11,801 nucleotides of DNA from JBKHJA01 sp046538375. GTDB taxonomy: Bacteria; Acidobacteriota; Aminicenantia; Aminicenantales; Aminicenantaceae. Below the pieces are notes generated by a model. It worked only from the letters and a program-made list of their open reading frames with translations. It searched no databases and was not told where the DNA came from. The stretch lies in the NCBI GenBank assembly GCA_046538375.1, contig JBKHJA010000087.1, positions 1 through 11,801 on the forward strand. Reading direction: 5' to 3'. Positions within the stretch are counted from its first letter, which is position 1; every line of letters begins with the position of its first letter. A program made the position numbers and the translations under genes. Of the stretch, positions 6,503-11,801 are shown one piece after another.

Positions 6503-7257
6503 TTCATCACGGTGTTAGAAAGCGTTCCTATCCCTTCGATCTGGATATCAATCCTATCTCCGGCTCTCAGAGGGCCTACTCCTGCCGGAGTCCCGGTGGT
6601 GATGATGTCGCCTGGATACAGAGTCATGATGCTGGAGATAAATCTCACCAGGAAAGGTACGGGGAAAATCAAATTTCTGGTGCTGGCAGACTGCCTCAAT
6701 TTCCCGTTGACAAAAGTCTTAAGTCTGAGACCGGAAGGATCCACTTGAGTAGCTATGCAGGGACCTACAGCAGCAAAGGTATCGAACGATTTGGCTCGAG
6801 TGAACTGCCCGTCTTTTTGCTGAAGGTCGCGGGCGGTCACATCATTGAAACAGGTGTAACCCAGAATATAATCCTCCACCCTGGCTTCTTCATCCAGCAG
6901 TCGAGCTTTTTTCTTGATCACTAGAGCCAGTTCGCCCTCATAATCCACCCTCTTGGCCATCTCTGGATAGATAATGATATCATTGGGACCCACCACAGCT
7001 GAGGGAGGCTTAAGAAAAATCAAAGGCTCCTCAGGAAGTCCTTTTCCCATCTCTGCCGCATGGTTCTTATAATTTGTGCCCACAGCGATAATCTTGGTGG
7101 GATTGACCGGGGGCAGAAGAATCACCTCGGAAATGGGGATTCTCTCATTCCTGGTGTTAATGCTTCTGAATATGGAACCTTCCACAGGGAGCAGGCTTTC
7201 CTGCTCTAAAATACCATAGCCCCTTTTATTATTGCGATTGTAGCGGTAAATCTTCAT
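6490..7257 (-). CDS. Fumarylacetoacetate hydrolase (FAH) family protein
   Basis: This soluble enzyme of about 255 residues has the FAH fold, a family that includes hydrolases, decarboxylases and isomerases acting on acylpyruvates and catechol-pathway intermediates; the substrate here is not evident. After a short N-terminal domain (1-45) the catalytic domain runs KIIAVGTNYKNHAAEMG (55-71), FLKPPSAVVGPND (81-93), and YEGELALVI (106-114) with metal ligands E107 and E109. The third metal ligand is D139 in FNDVTARDLQ. TRAKSFDTFAAVGP (153-166) and TGTPAGVGPL (221-230) complete the family blocks. The gene overlaps the lipoprotein stop as TGATG; I chose the ATG at 7257 because AAGGA lies nine bases before it. 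A TTG one codon upstream is a possible but less likely start. Being coupled to a lipoprotein and hslVU does not suggest a substrate. Confidence 0.9.
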   Translation of the reverse strand: MKIYRYNRNNKRGYGILEQESLLPVEGSIFRSINTRNERIPISEVILLPPVNPTKIIAVGTNYKNHAAEMGKGLPEEPLIFLKPPSAVVGPNDIIIYPEMAKRVDYEGELALVIKKKARLLDEEARVEDYILGYTCFNDVTARDLQQKDGQFTRAKSFDTFAAVGPCIATQVDPSGLRLKTFVNGKLRQSASTRNLIFPVPFLVRFISSIMTLYPGDIITTGTPAGVGPLRAGDRIDIQIEGIGTLSNTVMKIKS

Positions 7258-8372
7258 CAAAACACATCCTTTATGATCTCAGAGATAGACTCTGATCTCT
7301 GGCTTTCATTTCCTTTTTTGTCAACGGCAGTAATAGAATAATGATATATTTTATTATTTTCAACTCGGTTATCCATATAGGTATTCTGTTGAATGGGCTC
7401 TGGGGTTAACAGGAAGTATTCCTCCTCACCCTCTCCTTTTCGCCAAATCCTGTATCCAGCCAGATCTTCTTCTTGATTCTGATCCCAGCTTAAGGCAATG
7501 CTTTGCTCTCCAACCACCGATACCAATCCCGAGGGAGCTTCGGGGGGAAAGGTATCCTGGGCCGAGACCTTATGGACCTTGGAATCATCACTCTCCAAAT
7601 AAGGTTCAGAAGTGGTGGCTGAGGCCCTGACAAAGTAAAAATAGACTTCCCCAAACAGAAAATCATGGTCATCATATTCCTTTTCTGTGATGAGGGAAGA
7701 ATTGAGGCGTTGAGGCTCGGTTCCTTCTTCTGTTCGATAAATATTATATCCCATGAGCCGGGCAGGCGTTGATTGGTCAATGTTTTTTTCGGGAGAATCC
7801 CATGTGATCTTGATGTGGTCCACAAAAACCGTGGAGCGAAGATTTTCAGGGGGGAGCGGCAGAACCTCAGGCTCTACAGACAAAAGCTCTGAAAAGCCTG
7901 ATTTATTTCGTTTTCTGTCTATGATTTTTAATCCAAAGGTCAATTTCTTGGAAAAAACATCGGTTTCTGCCAGCGGGAAAATATAGTTCATTCTGGGCGA
8001 TGGGATGCCCTCTTCTATCTGGTATTCAGAAAATTCTTCTCTTTTTATGGAGGCCAAAATTTCGGCCATCTCCTCGAATTTTCTTACGGAAATCTTTTTC
8101 TCTTTTTTAGATTCTTTCTCCTCAGATGACACTCCTTTCTGGACTGCCATCCAGATCTCCACCTCTTTGATTTCTTCCAGAGAGCTTCCGTCAACATAAG
8201 TGGCGGGATTGTTCCACTCCAGGATGACTTTATCAGCTCTCTGTATGGCTGAAAAATTTTCTGGGGGCTGGGGAATCTGAATGACGGGGGGATGGATAGG
8301 ACCTTTCTTCCCGCAGTAAGAAGACAAAAAGAGAAGAAAGGATATTAGAAAAAAACAGAAAAATTTCTTCAT
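7257..8372 (-). CDS. Lipoprotein with three fibronectin type III-like domains
   Basis: This 371-residue protein is predicted to be exported and lipid-anchored. A basic start (MKK) and a hydrophobic stretch (5-17) lead to C20, which with GKKGPIHPP after it resembles the CGxKGP start of LptM-like lipoproteins; Tyr at -1 of the lipobox is unusual. Three beta-sandwich domains follow. The first (about 36-168) opens PQPPENFSAIQRADKVILEW and carries a charged low-complexity insert (83-95). The second (about 172-270) opens PLPPENL and has WDSP and GYNIYR. The third (about 276-368) has PPEAPSGL, LSWDQN, DLAGYRIWR and YHYSITAVDKKGNES, the clearest FN3 match. No enzyme motif is visible, so binding or envelope structure is the likely role. 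Its ATG overlaps the hslU stop (TAATG) and its TGA overlaps the FAH gene start (TGATG), so all three are translationally coupled. Function unknown. Confidence 0.82.
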   Translation of the reverse strand: MKKFFCFFLISFLLFLSSYCGKKGPIHPPVIQIPQPPENFSAIQRADKVILEWNNPATYVDGSSLEEIKEVEIWMAVQKGVSSEEKESKKEKKISVRKFEEMAEILASIKREEFSEYQIEEGIPSPRMNYIFPLAETDVFSKKLTFGLKIIDRKRNKSGFSELLSVEPEVLPLPPENLRSTVFVDHIKITWDSPEKNIDQSTPARLMGYNIYRTEEGTEPQRLNSSLITEKEYDDHDFLFGEVYFYFVRASATTSEPYLESDDSKVHKVSAQDTFPPEAPSGLVSVVGEQSIALSWDQNQEEDLAGYRIWRKGEGEEEYFLLTPEPIQQNTYMDNRVENNKIYHYSITAVDKKGNESQRSESISEIIKDVF

Positions 8373-9763
8373 TAAAGAATGAAGCGTCTCAAATCCTCAT
8401 CTTCTATGATGTCTTTGAGCTGATCCTGGACGTATTTCTGGTCGATCCGGATGGTCTTCTTTTTTATGTTGGGAGCTTTAAAAGATATCTCTTCCATGAC
8501 TTTTTCCATAACCGTGTGAAGCCGGCGGGCCCCGATATTTTCCGATGTGTCATTCACTTTTTCTGCGATCCCGGCGACCTCTTCAACGGCATCCTGGCGG
8601 AATTCGACTTGAATGCCTTCTGTCTCCAGAAGAGCTTTATACTGCTTGATCAAAGCATTTTCTGGTTCGGTCAAAATCATTATGAAATCTTTCTTATTCA
8701 GAGAGGTGAGTTCAACTCGGATGGGGAACCTCCCCTGCAGTTCGGGTATCAGATCAGAGGGCTTGGAAACATGAAATGCACCTGCTCCTATGAACAGAAT
8801 ATGATCTGTCTTCACCAGTCCGTAGCGGGTATTGACGGTGGTTCCCTCAATGATGGGCAGCAGATCCCGCTGGACTCCTTCCCGGCTGACTTCAGGACCC
8901 CGTCCGGTTTCACGGCCAGCCACTTTATCCACCTCATCCAGAAAGATAATTCCGGAATGCTCCACCCTTTCCACAGCCAAACGGGCCACTTGATCCATAT
9001 CCACCAATCTCTTTTGTTCTTCATCCAGCAGATATTCATGGGCTTCTTTTATCTTCATTTTCCGCCTTTTGGATTTACCGCCTAGAAATCCGGGCAGGAT
9101 TTCTTGAATATGGATTCCTATCTCTTCCACCCCGCTTGAGGAGAAAATTTCAAAAGGAGAGGACATCCTCTCCTTCACTTCAATTTCTATTGTTCTCTCT
9201 TCCAGAAGGCCCTGACGAAGCTGTTCTTTTAGTTTCTTCCGGGTCTCCTCGAACCTGAGATGCATCTGTTGATCGGGAGAATCTTCTCTCCTTCTTGGGG
9301 GGGGCAGAAGAATGTCCAATATTTTCTCTTCCACATTCTTCTCTGCCTTCTCTCTTACTTCCTTGATCTTCTCTGATTTCACCATATCCACAGATATGCT
9401 CACCAGGTCTCTGATCATGGACTCCACATCTCTGCCCACATAGCCCACTTCAGTAAACTTGCTGGCTTCGATCTTCAGGAACGGAGAGGACGTTAACTTC
9501 GCCAGGCGCCGAGATATCTCGGTCTTTCCCACCCCGGTGGGACCGATCATCAGTATATTTTTGGGGGCGATCTCGTCGGCCATCTCATCGGGGAGTTTTC
9601 GACGTCTGTATCTGTTTCGGAGGGCAATGGCCACAGCTCTTTTGGCTGCATCCTGCCCTACGATGTATTTGTTCAGTTCAGAGACTATTTCTTCAGGAGT
9701 CAGTTCAATCTCTTCGCCTTTGGCAAATGACTTTTCTATTTTCTGGGGAAGGGTGATGGCCAT
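8372..9763 (-). CDS. hslU: HslU, ATPase and unfoldase of the HslVU protease
   Basis: This 463-residue AAA+ (Clp/Hsp100) protein unfolds substrates and feeds them to HslV in the cytosol. ELTPEEIVSELNKYIVGQDAAKRAVAIALRNR (20-51) is the signature N-terminus. Walker A is GPTGVGKT (74-81), the pore loop is GYVG (107-110), and Walker B is GIIFLDEVDK (271-280, D276/E277). Sensor II is GARRL (411-415). Residues about 111-243 are the charged, variable I domain that grips substrates. The protein ends EDLRRFIL, the C-terminal tail that docks between HslV subunits to switch on proteolysis. Length is normal (E. coli 443). The ATG comes one base after the hslV stop, with GGAGGAG just upstream inside hslV. 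Its TAA stop overlaps the ATG of the lipoprotein gene. Confidence 0.98.
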   Translation of the reverse strand: MAITLPQKIEKSFAKGEEIELTPEEIVSELNKYIVGQDAAKRAVAIALRNRYRRRKLPDEMADEIAPKNILMIGPTGVGKTEISRRLAKLTSSPFLKIEASKFTEVGYVGRDVESMIRDLVSISVDMVKSEKIKEVREKAEKNVEEKILDILLPPPRRREDSPDQQMHLRFEETRKKLKEQLRQGLLEERTIEIEVKERMSSPFEIFSSSGVEEIGIHIQEILPGFLGGKSKRRKMKIKEAHEYLLDEEQKRLVDMDQVARLAVERVEHSGIIFLDEVDKVAGRETGRGPEVSREGVQRDLLPIIEGTTVNTRYGLVKTDHILFIGAGAFHVSKPSDLIPELQGRFPIRVELTSLNKKDFIMILTEPENALIKQYKALLETEGIQVEFRQDAVEEVAGIAEKVNDTSENIGARRLHTVMEKVMEEISFKAPNIKKKTIRIDQKYVQDQLKDIIEDEDLRRFIL

Positions 9764-9764
9764 G

Positions 9765-10292
9765 TCAAAGCTCCTCCACCGTGATTTCTTTGTTGGTATA
9801 GACGCAAATATCAGCGGTAATGTTCATGGCTTCCAGAGCGATCTCCCTGGCTGAGAGATCAGTATGGCGGATGAGTGAACGGGCCGCCGCCAGGGCATAA
9901 GCTCCTCCTGAACCGATGGCAATGATTCCATCATCCGGTTCCACCACATCTCCGGTTCCTGATATCAGGAAAGAATTCTCCTGGTTGGTAACCACCAACA
10001 GGGCTTCCAGCTTGCGGAGCGCTTTATCCAGGCGCCAGTCTTTGGCCAGTTCAATGGCAGCCCGGGGAAGGTTTCCCCGGTACTCCTCCAACTTCTTCTC
10101 GAACCGGGAAAAAAGAGCAAAGGCATCTGAGGTGGCTCCTGCAAATCCAGCCAGGACTCCACCCTTGTAGAGAGATCTTATCTTACTGGCTTTCTGCTTG
10201 AAAATAGTCTGCCCCACGGTCACCTGACCGTCTCCTGCCATGGCAACTTTCCCCTTATGGCGGATGCAGATGATGGTGGTTGACTGGATCAT
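9765..10292 (-). CDS. hslV: HslV, peptidase subunit of the HslVU protease
   Basis: This 175-residue proteasome-beta-like N-terminal-threonine peptidase forms the double hexameric chamber served by HslU. The sequence opens MIQSTTIICIRHKG. T5 aligns with the catalytic Thr1 of mature HslV, so MIQS would be a four-residue propeptide removed during maturation. D21 and K37 match the catalytic Asp17 and Lys33. GDGQVT (20-25), VLAGFAGATSDAF (46-58), RAAIELAKDWR (77-87), LRKLEALL (91-98), SGTGDVVEPDDGIIAIGSGG (111-130) and ICVYTN (161-166) are family blocks. The start is supported by GAGAGGAGAG eight bases upstream. It heads the hslVU-lipoprotein-FAH run and has its own predicted promoter with a palindrome in the spacer. 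Confidence 0.98.
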   Translation of the reverse strand: MIQSTTIICIRHKGKVAMAGDGQVTVGQTIFKQKASKIRSLYKGGVLAGFAGATSDAFALFSRFEKKLEEYRGNLPRAAIELAKDWRLDKALRKLEALLVVTNQENSFLISGTGDVVEPDDGIIAIGSGGAYALAAARSLIRHTDLSAREIALEAMNITADICVYTNKEITVEEL

Positions 10293-10300
10293 CGGAATGT

Positions 10301-10310
10301 CTCTCCTCTC
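10301..10310 (-). promoter_or_regulatory. Ribosome-binding site of hslV
   Basis: GAGAGGAGAG ends eight bases before the ATG at 10292. It fixes that start over one directly at the catalytic threonine, and so supports a real MIQS propeptide. Confidence 0.7.
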
Positions 10311-10328
10311 TCTTGTGTTTATTTTACA

Positions 10329-10357
10329 ATGATAATTGATGCATCAAAATAAGTAAA
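10329..10357 (-). promoter_or_regulatory. Putative sigma70-type promoter of the hslV operon with palindrome in the spacer
   Basis: Read on the minus strand, TTTACT (10357-10352, 4/6 to -35) and TATCAT (10334-10329, 5/6 to -10) are 17 bases apart. The spacer contains the perfect 12-bp palindrome TTGATGCATCAA (10336-10347), well placed for a repressor to block polymerase. Transcription would start near 10322, giving a leader of about 30 nt. An alternative pair TTGATG/TAAAAT has a poorer 15-base spacer. No match to the CIRCE heat-shock element is seen. Confidence 0.45.
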
Positions 10358-10394
10358 GCGAATGGGGAGCCAGAGCTACTACAATTTTTTATGC

Positions 10395-10691
10395 TTAGCC
10401 CTCTTCTGATAAAGATTTTCGCCGGGTAAAACGACGGTCACAGTCCAGGCAGAGGTACTCGATCTTCTGGATCTTCCGTTTGGACCGGCTCCTTTTTTCA
10501 AGCAGTTTGGTGACCACTGCCACCAGAATGAGAATCAAAATGATGGGGTGAAGCTGAAGGAAAAAGAAAAGCACCAGCATGATTCCTATCAGAAAAAATA
10601 CAGCCACCAGAACTGTCCATATCGAATAATCGGTGGTGTACTCACGCTCCGCCGGAGATGTATTCTCCGATCCACAGAAAGGACATTTCAT
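10395..10691 (-). CDS. Small membrane protein with a split zinc ribbon
   Basis: This 98-residue protein opens MKCPFCGSEN with the metal-binding pair C3/C6. Two hydrophobic helices (about 24-46 and 48-64) form a hairpin, then a basic stretch (65-76, KRSRSKRKIQK) leads to the second pair C81/C84 (CLDCDRRFTRR). The helical hairpin would return the chain to the cytosol, so the two CxxC pairs could join as one zinc ribbon at the membrane face. Such proteins are widespread but poorly characterised; I cannot assign a function. It is the first gene after the rRNA operon, 75 bp beyond the 5S T-run, on the same strand, and about 100 bp before hslV, which has its own promoter. The residues before the ATG give only a weak ribosome-binding site (AAAGAG directly adjacent). 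The paired cysteines and clear membrane segments make it likely real. Confidence 0.75.
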   Translation of the reverse strand: MKCPFCGSENTSPAEREYTTDYSIWTVLVAVFFLIGIMLVLFFFLQLHPIILILILVAVVTKLLEKRSRSKRKIQKIEYLCLDCDRRFTRRKSLSEEG

Positions 10692-10760
10692 CTCTTTTTG
10701 GGTGGAAAGAGAACAACGATGTTTATTGACTAAAGGATAGAAAGGTTTTGTCTATAAATG

Positions 10761-10766
10761 AAAAAA
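10761..10766 (-). terminator. T-run after 5S rRNA, possible end of the rRNA transcript
   Basis: Six T on the minus strand directly follow the 3' end of 5S rRNA (CCGGG then TTTTTT). A proper separate hairpin before the run is not visible, so this may be a processing point rather than a terminator. Confidence 0.3.
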
Positions 10767-10882
<116 letters not shown>

Positions 10883-10918
10883 AAATTATCTTTATGACTT
10901 TTTGTCTTGGTAAACTTT

Positions 10919-11801
<883 letters not shown>

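Noticed and set aside
8516..9085. Plus-strand open frame of 189 codons
   Set aside because: It is antisense to hslU, across the Walker B and sensor regions; not a separate gene.
10883..10918. tRNA in the 23S-5S spacer
   Set aside because: The spacer is only 36 bp and has no cloverleaf.

Overview
The window looks like a chromosomal segment of a bacterium, probably a Gram-negative-type (diderm) anaerobe or facultative lineage of an uncultivated group. It carries a lipoprotein with an atypical lipobox, a GT39/ArnT-type membrane glycosyltransferase, HslVU, and bacterial-type 5S and 23S rRNA. Nothing in the sequence fixes the phylum. An Aminicenantes-like or similar candidate phylum is only an impression from gene style.

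Layout: (1) Positions 1-~190 hold a compact structured sequence that resembles the 5' half of a group II intron domain I, with no intron 3' half following it. (2) 266-1789 (+) is a polytopic PMT/ArnT-type glycosyltransferase with a plausible sigma70-like promoter just upstream. (3) 1789-2052 lies between convergent genes. It has near-perfect 14-bp terminal inverted repeats, an internal 14-bp perfect inverted repeat and a 67-codon open frame, and looks like a small non-autonomous or decayed mobile element. (4) 2067-6390 (-) holds, in transcription order, a TalC-type transaldolase, an acyl-CoA carboxyltransferase (PccB type), a biotin carboxylase and a biotin carrier protein, which together make a complete ATP-dependent acyl-CoA (probably propionyl-CoA) carboxylase. 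(5) 6490-10292 (-) is a tightly coupled run hslV-hslU-FN3 lipoprotein-FAH family enzyme, whose stop and start codons overlap or nearly touch. A good promoter lies before hslV, with a 12-bp palindrome in its spacer. (6) 10395-10691 (-) is a small membrane protein with a split zinc ribbon. (7) 10767-10882 (-) is 5S rRNA and 10919-11801 (-) is the 3' ~880 nt of 23S rRNA, the end of an rRNA operon transcribed into this block.

Working together: HslV and HslU form a two-component ATP-dependent protease. The carboxylase genes together supply methylmalonyl-CoA or malonyl-CoA. The transaldolase belongs to the non-oxidative pentose phosphate pathway. Everything from the 23S gene down to the carrier protein is on the minus strand, and only the glycosyltransferase is on the plus strand. 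Most of the window is ordinary housekeeping. The less ordinary parts are the two putative mobile-element remnants flanking the glycosyltransferase, the overlap-coupled lipoprotein and FAH genes behind hslVU, and the split zinc-ribbon protein behind the rRNA operon.
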